Source: Hybos culiciformis (lineage: Eukaryota; Arthropoda; Insecta; Diptera; Hybotidae). Taken from it: DNA of 64,000 nucleotides. Positions 25,555-40,400 of this stretch are shown piece after piece. Each line of letters begins with the position of its first letter. The first letter of the stretch is position 1. The stretch lies in assembly GCA_964007475.1 (NCBI GenBank), contig OZ023273.1, positions 6,591,234 through 6,655,233 on the forward strand, written 5' to 3'. A model generated the notes under the pieces. That model saw only the letters and a list, made by a program, of their open reading frames with translations, made no database searches and was not told the origin of the DNA. The position numbers were made by a program, and so were the translations under genes.

Positions 25555-26906
25555 GGAATGATTTTTTGTTGGTTTAAAATGATAATTATTAATCACTATC
25601 TGACAATGTTATTAATAAGAGTGAAAATACTATTAAATTGAGGAAATCTTTAATATAAGCAAGCTGTATTAATGAATAAATAAAATAAGAATCAAGAAAC
25701 TAGATACCAGTTAAAATCAAAACTGACAAAAAAAAACATTTGTTACACTTACATAATTTTTAAAAATTTAATGTATGGAAATTAATTATAAATATATATT
25801 AAGAAAGCTCTGATAAAAAAAAAACCAAAAAAAATTAATTGTTGTTTGTTTATTTTATTTTGTAATTTTTTGATTTAATTTCTGATTAAATGGTGAGATT
25901 TATATGGTAATACAATACAAAAAAGAAACATACTGAATTTCCAGCGAAAAATATTATTCTCAATTAGAATTCAATTGAATATTAATTTGTTTTTCTGAAA
26001 ATATTTCTTAATATATCTTTCTATTGAAACTGAAAAAAAAAGAAGTTCTCATACGATTAAAGTATTTTATAGAAATATTTTTATTTATGGAATGAAAAAC
26101 AAAAAATTCCCAATTTTAACAAAGAATTAAATTAGAATTAAATTCTCTGTACAATTCTATACAAGTTCACGTAAATATAGAAAGAATGCCAATTGTTTAA
26201 ATGTTAATAAAAAGCTTTATACTATATAAAGAACTTCGATATACATAAGTATAATATAGTATAATTTACATACATATTTATAATTTCTGGATACGGTCAA
26301 TATTCTTGAGTAAAGTAATTTTTTTTGCTTCAAAAAATCTGAACCTTGACTGAACTAAAAATTTTATTTTTTAATGAATTTAAAATTAATAAAAAGATAT
26401 TGACTTTAACATTTTTTTATTAATAATTTTTATTTCTCATTTTCCGAATAATTCAAATAAAAAATTCTTCATCTTCTTCTAAAAATCTAAACCTACCAAG
26501 TTTTGACATTTAGAAAAATTTATTTCAAGATATTGTTATAACTTGAATTATTACATAACATGATATTGTTGATAGAAGCTGTTATGTAACTTCAAAATAA
26601 ATAATAATTTACATATATGTGTTTCAATTTATGAAATCACAAAATTACATTTGTTGCAAAGTTGAGCAAAGTTTAGACTATTGTATAATGTAGTAAGGCA
26701 TAATCTACTATATATTTTTAACAACTATGGTTATCATTTTGAACAATGAATTTTTTAATATATACTTACGTTACGACTTTTTTTGGCATCCTTACTTATA
26801 CTTCTATTTTTTCGAGATTTTGTATTTGAAACAAAGATCGGTGAAATCAGATCTGTATTAAGCTGGGAAAAGGGAGTAAAAAATTACGGTTTTTGGTACT
26901 TTAAGT

Positions 26907-27576
26907 CAGTGGTTCTTAACCTTTTTATTCTCACGGACCACCCATTTTCTCAAATTTTTTTCGATGCCTCCCCTATTTTAATAATAATTAATATTTTAAT
27001 AATAATATTTAATAATAATATTTAACAAAAATATTTAATAATAATATTTAATAATAATATTTAATAAACTTATAATTAAACATTTATTTATTTACAATTA
27101 AAAAAAAAAAAAAAAATAAAAAAAAATTTAAAAGTAATAAAAAATTAGATAAATAAAATATTCTAAATAATTCATTGAGATTTCCGTTGCTGGATATATT
27201 CAACTATGTAATTTGTGAATTCTAGATTCTTTTGTTTGTAATGCTATCCGTTCTATATTGTTGAGAAGCGAAGGGCAGAAAATTTACAATGCTGTTTTAG
27301 TTTTGAAAATAGATTTCTGATTACAATCATTTATTAATTTATTCACTTATTAATTCTTCGTCAAATGATAATAAATTAGTATTTTTATCATTGTTGTATA
27401 AATGTTGAATTCAGAGTTTTGTAATGTATAAAGTTCTTTTTCTAAGTAGCCCAAAGAATTTCAAGAAACAATAAAACAAATATTTTCCTAGGTTACATTT
27501 AATATAATTTGGCAGCCTTCTGGTAAACTTCCTACGGACCCTTAAGGGTCCGCGGACCACTTGTTAAGAATCACTG
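26907..27576. mobile_element. 670 bp hAT-type element with perfect 8-bp target duplication
   Basis: CTTTAAGT flanks both ends (26899-26906 and 27577-27584). Ends CAGTGGTTCTTAACCTTTTT and, on the other strand, CAGTGATTCTTAACAAGTGG, the Charlie-like style, each followed by GGACC/GGTCCGCGGACC blocks. A tandem array of an AATAATATTTAAT-like unit occupies about 26980-27070. No transposase frame survives. Confidence 0.88.
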
Positions 27577-27584
27577 CTTTAAGT

Positions 27585-29660
27585 GGTTCTAGTTTGGAAT
27601 TTTTCGGTGAAATTAATACCTATATATTTTACTAGAATTTGTTTTCATTTAATATTGCATAGTCTTCATTTTTCAGTTTTCATTAGTCCAATTTAATAAA
27701 TTTTGTCTATATGATCTTCTCTGTAGTACTGAATTTTGGCCACAAAGTGTTAGAATAATAATAAAAGAAAAATCAAATTTTCAGCATTTTTTTTTTTTTT
27801 GATTGGCCGCATTTTTATTTTAAATTAAATGCCAAATATTTTGTAATTATGTATTTTATCGTTTGTGAAAATTTTGGTTTTTTAAAAAGGAAAAGGAAAA
27901 GGAAACGAAAAAAAAAAACTATGTTTTATAGTAGAAGAGAAAAAAAAAAGAAGATAATTTCAAGATGAAGATGGACGTTTAGGAAATGGAACTGAATAAA
28001 AATTACAAAAAAAAAAAAAAAAAATTAAATATTAAATGAAAAACACAGAAAAGTCAGAAAAAGAATACCGCAAATAATTGGATTTATTTCAATTAAGTTA
28101 TTTTTCACAATTCTCATATTATTTTCCTTTTTTGTTTTTTTTTTGTTTTTTGTCTTCACAAATTTTTTATTATTTTTCATGGTTTTTTCATTTTTTTTTT
28201 CTGATATTAAAAAAAACTGCTAATTCTATAACACATAATATGTATATATATGAATATATAGTTGATAAATGTCCAAAGGATATTTAATCAGAAATAATGA
28301 AGAATTGAACCTGCAATAGTTTACTGTTGAATGGCCATAAAAATTTGAACAAATGAACTACAAAGCTTCAATTTGTTCGAATTGGTTGATTTCTTTTTAT
28401 TTAATTTTTATTTGTTACACAGAGTTTGATTCTGGAATCAAGTATGAGGATTCTTAAGACCAGTTTTCGATTAATATTGGAATTTGAGAAAAACTGAAGT
28501 CAAAAATTTAATATTTTTCTTTTTAAGACTCTAATTTGTATTAAAGAGTTTATTATATTGTAAAAAAGCGGGAAAAACAAACCACACATTACAGGTATAT
28601 TGAAACTCAAATTGTTTGATTTTTTTTGAAGTAGGTTTATTCATATTAGATATTAGTTTATTGGGCAGACGACATTACATTAATATTTATAGAAAAAATT
28701 TGTTCTTTCATAAACTATCGATTTTTTTTTAACTTATTTTCATTGATTTTCTTCACATTTATAGTACAAACTAAGTTATTATCTGTATAAGAGTTATTAA
28801 AGAGACATTAACAATATTATCTTTGTTATCAATTTCAAAGATTCTAAGATAAATAATTTAACTATTTCTTTCTTGTTTTTTTTTGGATTTGAGTCATAAA
28901 CTAATTACGATATTGTGAAGGTATATTATCGCAATGAAATAAAAAATCTGCTATAATATATCCCGGAAGTAGAAGGGTGTGCAAAGATGGTTTTTCCGGT
29001 TTTAACTTTCTGACTATACCTATATATATATATTTTTTTTATTTTCTTAAAAAAAAAAAAATTGTTTTTGTTAGTTGCTATTTTAGGTTCATTTTTTTTT
29101 TTTATCCAGCCAGAACAATTTTTCATATTATTTTATTTCATTTATTTTTAATATTTCTATTTTTTTTTTGTCGTTAACAGCAAAAGAAGGAAAAGTGAAA
29201 ATTCAATGCACGTCTCCAAGTTTTCTGTATGCATTTTGGATTTTTCATCAGTTTCCTGTGTTGGAGACTTTAATTTCATTTTTATAAATTTTTATTGAGG
29301 AAATTTATTCCTTCTGAAGAAAAAATAAATATATATGTATATATAAAGAAAAAAAAAACGATAATTTTTATATACTACTACTGTGTACTATGGGGACAAA
29401 CATTAAAATTGATTTTATTATTTTACATCAAATTGCCGAATAATTTTCGATCATTTTTCAGAATACTGGTAGTTCAATAGTTTGAAACTAATTAATAATG
29501 ATAATAGTAATAATTCAAGAAATTAAAAATTGATCTTTTTCATAGTGTTTTTATGATATCTTCACTGTCCTTATGGAATCCAGGATATTTAGCATTTGGG
29601 ATACAAGTACAAGCTCCATATTATATTAACATTTTGTATAAGTACGTCTAATAAGAGGAA
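27585..29660. other. AT-rich non-coding DNA
   Basis: Homopolymer A and T tracts and short low-complexity frames only. Confidence 0.5.
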
Positions 29661-29667
29661 AAAAAAG

Positions 29668-29752
29668 TCTCTGAAGTGGGAATCAAGCCTACGCCGAACA
29701 AGCCATAGAATAAATTCAACACCACTACAACATGACTGCTGACAGCTATTAG
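29668..29752 (-). repeat. tRNA-SINE-like relic
   Basis: On the minus strand an A-box-like TGTTGTAGTGGTGTTGAA is followed after about 35 nt by a B-box-like GGCTTGATTCCC, the spacing of a tRNA-derived SINE head or tRNA pseudogene. No cloverleaf could be confirmed by eye. Confidence 0.4.
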
Positions 29753-29759
29753 AAAACTA

Positions 29760-30545
29760 TAGCATTTTAACTTTCTAGATTCTGCTGAATATCTATAACT
29801 TCTATGTTTTGTCTTTTTAGTAGAAATAAATAAAGTTTAAATGTTCCAAAAACTATTTATGTTTTATGATTTTCTTCATATTTCTGAGGCAATTATGAAT
29901 TTATTATTTTTTTTTTTTTATATATAAAAATTGTTTATAGTCGATTTTTAAAATAATTTTTTTTTTTTTATAAAGATTGAAGATTAAATTGCACAGAAAG
30001 TGCAAAATAGGAAAAAACAAAAAAAAAAAAATATATATATTATTGAAGAAATAAATTTAATAATTTTAATGGCCAAAGAAAATAAAGGTATATAGTTATA
30101 TAAATAAATTGAATTCAATTTTTCAAAGAAAATTGCGAATAACAGAGTCATAAATTGTTATGTTTAGAAAGAAAGAAAAAAACAAATTTAAAATGGGTTT
30201 TATTATTTTTATGAAATTCACGGTAACTATTTATTTGCACTTGACTTTTCTTCTTTTTTTTTTATGCAAAAAAAAAGATATTATTAGTGGAATCCGTTTT
30301 GTAAATAAAAAGGCAAAGTAAATAGAGATGACGTTTGAATTTAGATAAAATAAATAAAAACAAAATGGACAAAAATTTGTTTTTAATTCAATTCTAAATT
30401 GAAGGTGCTCGTTTGTATGACAGAAACAAAAAACAGTCAAAGATTCAATAACGATTTTCAATAAATTCATTTAAAAAGGAAGGAGTTGAAACCCTGATAG
30501 GTGTTTTCAAACATAAAGAGATATTAATCTACCTGTTCTATGTAT
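29760..30545. other. AT-rich non-coding DNA
   Basis: Nothing recognisable beyond poly-A and poly-T tracts. Confidence 0.45.
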
Positions 30546-30550
30546 ATCTA

Positions 30551-30700
30551 TCTATATATATATAAAGTTTAAAAGTGAATGCATTTTATGTTTATGAGTT
30601 GTAGTCTCCCAAACGGCCCAATCGATCATTGTAAAACTTTGGGTGTAATACTTGGCTAATATGCGAAAGTTTTAACGATCATTTTGTAACTTTTTATGCT
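30551..30700 (+). mobile_element. Helitron-like 5' terminal region
   Basis: TCTATATATATATAAAG after an A, followed by GTGAAT..., a run of T-rich sequence and CCCAAACGGCCCAATCGATC then GTAAAACTTTGGG resembles the conserved 5' end of insect Helitrons. A 3' hairpin plus CTRR end is not found; CTAG at 30896-30899 lacks the expected following T. Probably a truncated copy. Confidence 0.45.
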
Positions 30701-31482
30701 TCGGGTGTACTAGCGCTCCATTATACTTGCTTGATTGCGACTAACCCTCGAAAAACGCAAAAATATCGCCAAAAAAGCGAAAAACCCGCGAAAAATTTCA
30801 AATTAAGATTTGGAAATTTTTTAAAAGTTCTAATGGATTACAATAAAAATAAGTATGTACATATGTACATATGCATAATTATGTCGATTGTAGAACTAGA
30901 AAAAAAACATTAACCTCCTCCAATTGTTCCCAACGATTCGACTTGGGGCTGAAATTATTTATGCATATCTCATTATTATGTTTTAGAAAACTACAGAAGA
31001 AAGGAATTATGTAGAAATTATATAGCAATGATATTATTGAAGAAAAAAAAAATAGAAAAATAGGTCCATAAGTGTGGTTAACTATTTATTTCATTCAAAA
31101 ATACTTTAATTTTGTTTAGCAGCCATATATACATTGAAAACAGATAATATGTTTTCATTGTTAAACTTTATGTTTAACACGCAAAAAGTTTATAAATTTA
31201 CAAAACTTTTAACACAAAATTGTAAAAAAATTATTTCTATTTTGATAAAAAAAAAAAAAAAATAGAATAAAACAACGAAACAATTTCAAAATTAAAAGTT
31301 AATTGTTGTGTAGTTCTGTTCACATGTACAGAAAATTTATTTTCTAAAAATGTAACATAAATTTATATAGGTATTATAATATGTATAGATAACCAAATTT
31401 GGTGCACATTTTTTTTTTTCAAATATTGGTTTCCAATGGATTTTTTCAATAAAATACTATCAAGGTCCATAGCGTTATTCAG

Positions 31483-31543
31483 AACAGTTCGAAGATTTGT
31501 CAACCGCGTGAAAGGCAACCGAATGTGATAATTATAGAAACAG
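31483..31543 (+). other. Possible short exon
   Basis: 61 bp with GC well above its flanks, bounded by TTATTCAG and ACAG|GTATTA, reading NSSKICQPRERQPNVIIIET. Phrases like RERQPNVIII occur in sulfotransferase N-termini, but no further matching exon is seen. A chance island cannot be excluded. Confidence 0.2.
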
Positions 31544-31682
31544 GTATTATTATCTTCATTTGAATAGTATTAATAGTATTGCATAATATTTTTTTTTTTA
31601 TGATTCCACACTTTTGTCAAGAAAAAACTGTATATGTGTGGATATTTTATTATTGAATTTCAATAACTTAATTTTATGTGGA

Positions 31683-31752
31683 TGACACAGTGCGTAAGCC
31701 TACTGGCAATACACTAGCAATACTAAGGGTCTTGGTTCAATTTCCGTCTCTT
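31683..31752 (+). repeat. tRNA-like relic
   Basis: B-box-like CTTGGTTCAATTTCCG preceded by GTGCGTAAGCCTACTGGCAA, at SINE/tRNA-like spacing. Too diverged for a functional tRNA. Confidence 0.3.
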
Positions 31753-34700
31753 TGTTGACGATAACATAATTTTTCGGACATGTTGTTTAACACTTTGACT
31801 CATATGTTAAGTCTATTAATAAAAGGAATATAATAAATTAATTAGAAATCTTTCAAAAATGATCGAATCCATATTTTTGACATTGTATACAGTTTCTACA
31901 TTCATAGTATAATTTTCCTAATATATAATTGTGATCTAAAATCTGAACTAAAATTTTTTCAATCACATTAACAAAAATTAAACTAATCTAACCGAAAGCA
32001 GGCTTTAATGTTTTTTTTTCTTTATGTTGATGATGCTTATATACATACATTATTCTGCAACTTATTTAAGAATGATGTGCTAATGATATATTTTTTTGGT
32101 ACTATTCTATCATAAAACAAATTTTAGAACAATATCTATATGAATCTATGATAATAGTTTGCGAACTTAAAAAAAAATTAATGCTTTTATTTCATGAATA
32201 ATATAAATGTAACACTTGTATTTACCTAGTAAAAGTTACTTGTGTTACAATTTTGGCATATTATTTCATATGTAAGGGATTCGTTTATCCATATGAGAAA
32301 TTTTCAAACAAAAATATATAATAAAATCTCTAGAGTACTAAATAATGTTGTTTGAGTATTTACATGCAATATGTACCTACCTATATATATAGATTGTATG
32401 TTTATACAAAAGTATTGTATACTATCTACAATGTATGCATAAATACAAATAAATTGCATACATTTTCTATAAACTATATATACTATAGGTTAGAATATTT
32501 ATCTCATTCATTTTTAAATAAGATATAATATGGGTATTGTTTCAGATGTACAACAGATCTATCTACAAATATACATATCTGTACTATTGTAGTTCATAGA
32601 TATTAAAATTAAGAAAAAAAAAAAAAATATAACAATGTTATAAAAATTGAGTTAATGGATTTAGTCATTCATTGAGATAATTGTTTTAGTGCACAGGGTC
32701 TATTCTAAATTCATTATTTGAACATTTCTATTCAAATTTTAGGTTTATGAACTTTCTTGATAACAAGATTTGTTATTAATTATATTTTATCGAGTCGAAA
32801 ACTGTTTTTAACTAAATAGCTAGCGAAAAGAGGATTAAAAGTATATAGTAGGAAAGAAAGAAGTCAAAGCCTTTTTTTTTTTGGAAGGACGACAGTATTA
32901 TTCTCAGAGTGCGATATACCCTTGCTTTATGTGTTCTTTTCGTTTTTTTTAATTCTAATATTCCGTAGGAATTTTTGAACCTTCTAGGACGGCGTTAGTT
33001 AGGAATATGATAATGCAGAAATACGTTTTTTTATAAATTACTCTCTGTTTATTTAATAATTTAGAGCAGAAGGCTGGAAAATAAAGATTGTATAATAAAA
33101 ATACTATTATAAAATACTGCTGTCGACAGTATATAAGCACATTTTGTCACCCTGTTTTTTTATTTTATTCCAAAAATTCCAAATCCTAATATCAATATCA
33201 AGTATGAATAAAAACAACATTTACAAGTTACACATATAAGACTAGTTATTTTTAGTTATTTATTTTCTTTTTCCTAATTTTTGCTTTTAGAACAAATAAA
33301 AAAAATAACATTTTTTTCCAACTTTTATTTACACAATCTATATATTAATATATGTACATATATATAATATGTATTTATATGAATTTTTATGATATTTTGA
33401 GAATACATACACGCTTGAATAAATCGACGGACATCGTTGTTGCCCTTCATATGAAAAATATACATTTTAATTTTTAGATATAGTTTGAAAATTAAAGTTT
33501 TTATTTGATTAAAAAAGAAAAAAAAAAAAACAGAAAAGTTAATAAAAAATCAATTTTCACTATTATTGTAATCTGAACAAAAAAAATAAATTTAAAGGAA
33601 AAAGGCGAATACAGTTAAAAAAAATGTTTTTTTTTTTTCATATGTTTTAAATTCCATTTAAAAAGGAAGAATGCAAAAATATGTTTCAAAAGGATTCTAT
33701 CCAAATTAAAAAAAAAAAAAAACCAAAAATAAATAAAAATTGCTGAATGATTTGAATTTTATTCACATCATTTTGTTTTCTTTGATTTTATTAAAAATTT
33801 TCAATTTAGCATGAAAAATGAAATTATATGTAGAAAGGTATACTAGGTACATTTTCCTCCACTATATGAATATCTATACTTATATATACATAATACTTGT
33901 CCTCTTATGATTGATTGCAATTTTATTGAATAATTTAACATATATTTAGTTTCATTATTAAATAACTCGAAATATATATTTAAATTGCATTTTTGATAAA
34001 AAAAAAGTTAAGAATTTTGAAATTTGTTTTTGATCGTTTTGTATTCTTATCATTACATTTTTATTACATAACACTTTTTTTATTGACACGAAATGGTAGA
34101 ACAGTATAGGGGCGTTTTTTAAATGTGAAAAGACTTCGGGAAAAAGTTAGAGTAGTGGAAGTATTCAATATTGAAGTTTCATGAGGTCATTGGAAATTCT
34201 CATCATCATATTTAGATATAATAGTTAAGTTTGTACATATTAAATTAAATAAATTTAAAAAAAATATAAATATTGTATATAATATATATATATTATCTCT
34301 GAATACATAAAATTAAAATTTAATTGCTCAAATTTTCGTTATCATTAATTAATTTAAATAATAAATGAAAACAAAAAAAAAAAATTATTAATTAATGTAG
34401 ATTAAAGACCATGAAAAACATAAATAGATTATTTATTAATTTATCTTTTCAATCTAATTGAAATATTAAAGCTGTTCAAAATCACAATAATTTTATAACA
34501 AAATTTAATTTTTTTTAGTAATTGATGAATGAGAGAATTGTTAATTTAATTTTTCACGATTCAGTGAAAATGGAAAATTATGGATATACGTATAGATAGA
34601 TATTAAAATGTTTGGAAAATGAATCTATACTGGTATTTAAATCCTTTTTCCGAATTAAATTTCTTATTGGATTAAATTTGTTGGTTAAAGTTTTTAATAA

Positions 34701-37700
34701 ATACCTGTACCTACTGTACCTATTATTTTCATTTGATATCATAACAAATAAACTTCTTTCTTTAACGGAAGGAACTCAAAAGTACTGTGACAATGATTTA
34801 ACTTTCTTAAGGAAAAAAAAAAAGAATTGATTGAAGTCTGACGTGTATAGGCAGCAGATTAATATGGTAGCCAAACCGGTTGAAATTTTATTGTTGATAA
34901 GAATATAGAGAAGCCCATCTTCATTAAGAGATAAAATCTCAGAAAAAATAAATTTTTTTTTTAATGTATGTATTTTAAAATCAATTGATGACTTTTAAAG
35001 ATATTTGAAAGCTAAAAAACAGCCTATTTGGCCACAATGAACGTAATCATTTTTTTACAATCTGATCAGCACAAATTTTGTCATAATAATAGAATATTTC
35101 GATTATAGCTTTATACTAATATAAGTTTTCAATCTATTTAAATTCTCAAATATTTTAAATTAAAATCAAAATCTTAATGTTTTTAATTGTTCCACAAAAA
35201 GTTTATTAAGTTCTTTTGTGATCGACTTTATATCTATATATGCAGTTCATTTGGAGTTTTATATTTTTTTTATAGAATTCCAATATTTAGATAGTTCTAC
35301 AGATATCGTTTTAAAATTTTCTTTTATTGAACATTTTTTTATTTGAAAATTGAAAAATCATTAAAAAAAAAATTGTAAAATTCCGACAATTATTTTCATT
35401 TATGCAGTTAAGGCGTAACAAAAGCTAAAATAAAAATTGATTTTATTGGATTGGATTAGTGAATTTTTACAAAATATGAAATTTTTTTATTTTTGCTTTT
35501 TTGTTTTTTTACAGAATATTCTTTACAAAAATGGGATTAATATTTTTTAATTGCAGCAATTTTCCTCAAATTTTCCTAATTCTTTCTAATTTTATTTCTA
35601 TATCACAATTACAATTTAGAAGTATTATACTATTATTTATAATATCGATTGAATTATTTTATTCAATTTTGTGAGTTGTATTACAAAATGATTTAAAAAA
35701 AAATCAATTAAATTTAATTATTGATTATGTGATGTTGTTCAGTTTTGTTCAGTTTTCAGTTTTGTTTGCCAAATTTTAAATGCTATGCGGTCCTCAATTC
35801 CTAGGTAGAAATTTATTATGGTGATCATGGTGAGAATTAAGACCCAAATAATGATTAATTTAAAGTTTATAAAGTTTCGCTCATAAAAAGTTAAAAACGA
35901 TACATCAAGAAAAGTTAATATCGAGATCGGAATAGAATTAGGTTTTGATTTTTTTAATAATTAGTATGTACTGTATATATGTACAAACAGATATTATTTT
36001 GGCAAAAACTTTAAAATAAGTCTAAAATACATTTTTTTTCTGCGATTAAGTATTCATGTGAGCACAAAAACAGAATATTAAATGTATATAACTATAACAT
36101 TTAACATAATTTAAAAGTTTATAATGATTTAAAATGAAATTATACGCATAAATCAAAAATGACTGAAATTGATGAAACTGATTTAATTATTATGTTGTTT
36201 TTTTTTTTTTTTTGTACATACTATAAGTAATTACTATTCCTGTTTTTTTTTTACGAATAAATCTATACTACTAACTATTCACCATAAATGTTCTGGTTTA
36301 TATTAAATATAATTTATTTAAAAAATTTTTAAAACTAATAAATAACACAAAAATATGATTTGATTTATTTAAACAATATTTTCATATTTATTTAATTTTT
36401 AATACTATTATGTTTAATAGATACTATTATGTATTTATTATAATATTAAATATAATAGTTCGGAACTGTATAATAAGTTATATTTGTTATGTTTTTAGTT
36501 TTAATTTAATAACCATATTAATTACAAAAAAAAAAGGGATTTTATTTACATAGATTTATTGTTACAATTTTTTTTTGAAAGAAAATTTTGGATTTATAAT
36601 GTGATGGTATGACTATTGCATTGTATAGTCAGTCATTCATGATATTTTCGTGAATCAAACTTTACAAATTCAATATTATGTTTAGTTCTTTTTCTGTTAT
36701 GAAAATAAAAAAAAAGAAGAAAATCCTCAAAAAATAAACTTTATTAATAACAAAATGAAGAAATTTAATTTATTTTAGCCGTTATATAATTAAATTTTTC
36801 ATATAACCGCACACAAGTTAAATAAAGTGCATACTTTTTATGTTTTAACAAAGAGCATAAAAAAAAATTAGAACTTTTTTTTTTTATGTAAAAGCTTTTA
36901 ACTTCAAAAAATTTAATTTTTTTTTCTTCAATTTTTCTCTAAGAAAAGGTGAAAGAATTTTTAAATAAAGAACAAAACAGTTTTTTTTTCTGTTTTCCTT
37001 GGAAAATTAGTTTGACTGAAAGCATTTTCTTGTTTAATATTTTTTATTATAAAATTTTCTAGTTTATATATATATATATTTTTAAAAAGGTTTGTGCAAT
37101 AAAATTTCATAAATAATATGCATCAATTTTACTTAAAAATTACTTAAAAAAAAAAAAAAAAAAAAAAATAAATAAATATCTGAAACTGAAAAGGGTGTTG
37201 TATTATGGTTTTTGTGACTATTTTCATTATTTCGCCGTTTTTTTTTTTTTTTTTAATAATTTGCATAAATTAATGACGTCTACTATACTACATATTTAAA
37301 TGAGCATAGAACATTTAATAATCTTACTTAAATGGCATGAACCCTATAAGATGTTTTTAAATGAATTTCAAAACATAAATAAATTTTTTTATTAGTACTT
37401 AGCTATGGTTATGAAACATAGGAAACTTATAAAATTACTGAAAAATAATTAAATTATTTCGTTTTGGTGTCAAGCACAGGATTATAGCTTAACACCTGTC
37501 ATTCAATCATTGACAATTCTTGAGATAAATTATGCAGCTTAATTTTAATATTTTTGAATTCAATGAAATTTATATTTTTGATACTGAGAGATTAATTTTT
37601 GTATTAAAATTTAATATTATTAATTTCTTTATGATGTTTTTAATTTTGATAAATTAACTGTTCAATCTCTGGTTCTAGCCTTTGAAGTTGCATACATTAG

Positions 37701-38639
37701 ATTTATTAGATTTCTCTTAATTCCTATGTTTTTGTCTTCCACAAACTCTTTACATGTTAACGATGCAACTTTTTTTATTGGAAAATATTATTTTTTTTTT
37801 GAAGTAAAAATTAAAAAGAAATTAATATATTTTCCAACGACATGATTTTGATTCATACAGGCAGTGTAATTTTATAATTATGAATTTTTTAGGCGTGAAT
37901 GAAAATGTTAAAAATGTTTAAAAAAAATCTTCGTTCTGCAAAAACCGGGCTAGATTTTGATGAATTTTTAAAGTGATATGTTTTGTAGACTAATATTAAG
38001 ACTGAAAATTTATAAAATTAATTATATTAAATTCAATGAATGACTATCATTCAATACAAAAGTCAGAAGCTTTATATTGCTTTAATTATACAATACATAT
38101 GTTCCTTTCAGAATTCCAAAAGGAAATGAAATATTTTTTATTATAATTATAATATTGTAAACTATAATACGAAATCAATTTTTTCGAGATTTAATTAAAC
38201 ATAGAGTATTTATCTGTGTATGAATTCTTAAAAATTACATTTACAGCTTTTTTGAAATCTAGAAATAATGGAAACAAAAACAAACTATTGTAAACAGTTG
38301 AATGCATATAATTCAGTAAAATGTAATAATACTAAAATAATTCTACAAATTTAATGTAAATAAAAGTTTTTTTTTTTTATGAAAACAAAACAGAAAAACA
38401 AAAGTGGAAACATTATTTAAAAAAAAAAAATATTTAAATATCTTATATATTTTGTATTGTACATATGTGTATATACAATATGTGTATATACAATTATACA
38501 TATAATAAACATAATATAGACACTGAAAGACAGATATCTGCGGCATCAAAATTTGCTTTTTGTCATTTTAAGGAAAAAAAGCTAATAGTTTTACTTTTTG
38601 CACACACATCAGTCACTTCACATCTCGGGCACGGGATCG

Positions 38640-38712
38640 TCACGTCATTTCAGTCAAAAAATATATCGTTTCTTGTAATATAAATGGAACACTCAACCAT
38701 GTCTCCGTGCCG
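38640..38712 (-). other. Possible terminal exon on the minus strand
   Basis: Reading leftward, TTCTTTTTTCTAG makes a strong 3' splice site before a frame GTETWLSVPFILQETIYFLT then EMT and a stop. GC is higher than around it, and a conserved-looking GC-rich block continues past the stop. The family is not recognised. Confidence 0.3.
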
Positions 38713-40400
38713 CTAGAAAAAAGAATAGAAATTATAATTTTTGAGTTGCAAGTTTTGGTACAATTCCTTGTATCAGAAATTATAGCAATTTTAGTTATTA
38801 ACTTTATAGCTGATTTTCCAACGAGTTCTTTTTTTTTTTTCAGTGCAATAATGTATTTCATTCAATGATATTATTTTATATTCATTTGAAAATTAGTGAA
38901 AAAGTTTTTTTTTTGTTTTTTTTTTTCAAATTAAAAATAAAATAAAATTTGATATTTACTTTTAATGAGTGACTAAATTTCCAAATTTTTGTAAAAGAAT
39001 ATCCTTACAAAAAGGAAAATAAAGAAAACTATTCCTTAATGGACTGCTAAATGAGATCCTTTTTTTAATGAAGCAATTTTTGTTTGTTTTCATTTTTTGA
39101 TTTGAAGAAAATTAAATTTTCCTTTTCCTCCAGGGTAACTGATACTGGGTAAACTGAGATTTTATTATGTGTATATAATAATTAAAATGAAAATGAATTG
39201 TTTTACAGTTTTGAAGTGACTTTTTTATTTTTTATTTTTATTTTTTTTTTCTTAAATGAATGTAAATTTTAAAGTAAACAATGTTGATGATTTTAAATTT
39301 AATATATAGTTACATAGAACACTGTGAATGAAGACTTGATGGTTATGTTAAAAAACGATTTAAATGAAGTAGACAATAAACAGAAAAAAAGAATTAATTT
39401 ATTCAAAAAAAAAACTTAAAATCAAATTTATAATTAAGTACACAACGACCTCAACCACAGGACTCCAGCATGAGAAAATTATAATAATACGTACTGTGTA
39501 GAAATGAACCACATCTCTCTCCATATGTTTCCTTAATTTTTGTAATAATGGTGTGCTAAAAAAATTTCACCTTGATACTAACGCTTAGATGTCGCTCAAT
39601 TCAATTTTATGAAGAAAGTGATGTTTTTTTAAGTGTTTTATTAATCAAGTTGGTTCAAAACTTGTTTGAGAACTTTTTTTTTTGTTCTCTAAAACCCATT
39701 CTTGCATAATTTTTTAATTAATTTTATCATTTCAACTTCTCAAACTTTCAAAGCTTTGATGTTTAAAGTATACCATTTTGACTTTTATGCCACCTTAGAA
39801 AACTGATAACAAAAGCATCATTTAATGCAAATTTAGATCCGATTAGTCGCAGACATTTAACGAATCTTCTGTTTCCACTACTGATATAAATAAATAATGT
39901 ATATAATTTTATTTCAAAATAATTGCTTTTAAGATATTTTAGATTTAAGTCAATATTCATATAATTATATAGCTACTGCTACATAATAATAAAATGAAAA
40001 TAATTTCCAATATTCAATGTGTGAGCAATATGGAAGGACAAATTTGATTAAATTAGAAAATATGAAGCCAATAATATTATATTTTCAATACATAATTTAT
40101 GTTATTAATTTAACAATTTTTCTTCCTTCTAAAATTGTATATTCTTCAGTGTAGTTTTACATAGTAGTAAAGTATATATACATACAGATAAAATGCGCTT
40201 GCAATTATTTTATCCTAAAATAAAATATGAAACTCTACAGTTGCTTTTTTTTTCCTCAATTTCAATATTGTACTGTTGCTTGCAGGAAAGTTCTTCTTAT
40301 CAAAAAAATGATGCAATGAAATAGGTTTTAAAAAAATCTTGCTATAGTTTTACACTTCTTTGAGCTATATTTATATTATCTGTTGTAAAATTTTGGGTAA

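Larger units (their letters stand above)
25148..26898. other. 3' flank of the zinc-finger gene and AT-rich DNA
   Basis: Contains the probable 3' UTR and two coding-like patches listed separately (25289-25369 and 25453-25554). The rest to 26898 is AT-rich with no recognised content. Confidence 0.45.
30700..40390. other. Long AT-rich non-coding stretch
   Basis: About 9.7 kb of A/T-run-rich DNA. Weak islands are listed separately: 31483-31543 and 38640-38712 (possible exons) and 31683-31752 (tRNA-like). A GC-rich block TCGGGCACGGGATCGTCACG near 38626-38645 is part of the second. Otherwise no gene or bounded repeat is seen. Confidence 0.45.

Noticed and set aside
28926..29480. Phe/Lys-rich short frames
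   Set aside because: Driven by poly-T and poly-A tracts; expected by chance in DNA this AT-rich.
39763..39960. Minus-strand frame with CLRLIGSKFALNDAFV
   Set aside because: Some balanced residues, but the only candidate donor is weak and there is no family match; left as noise.
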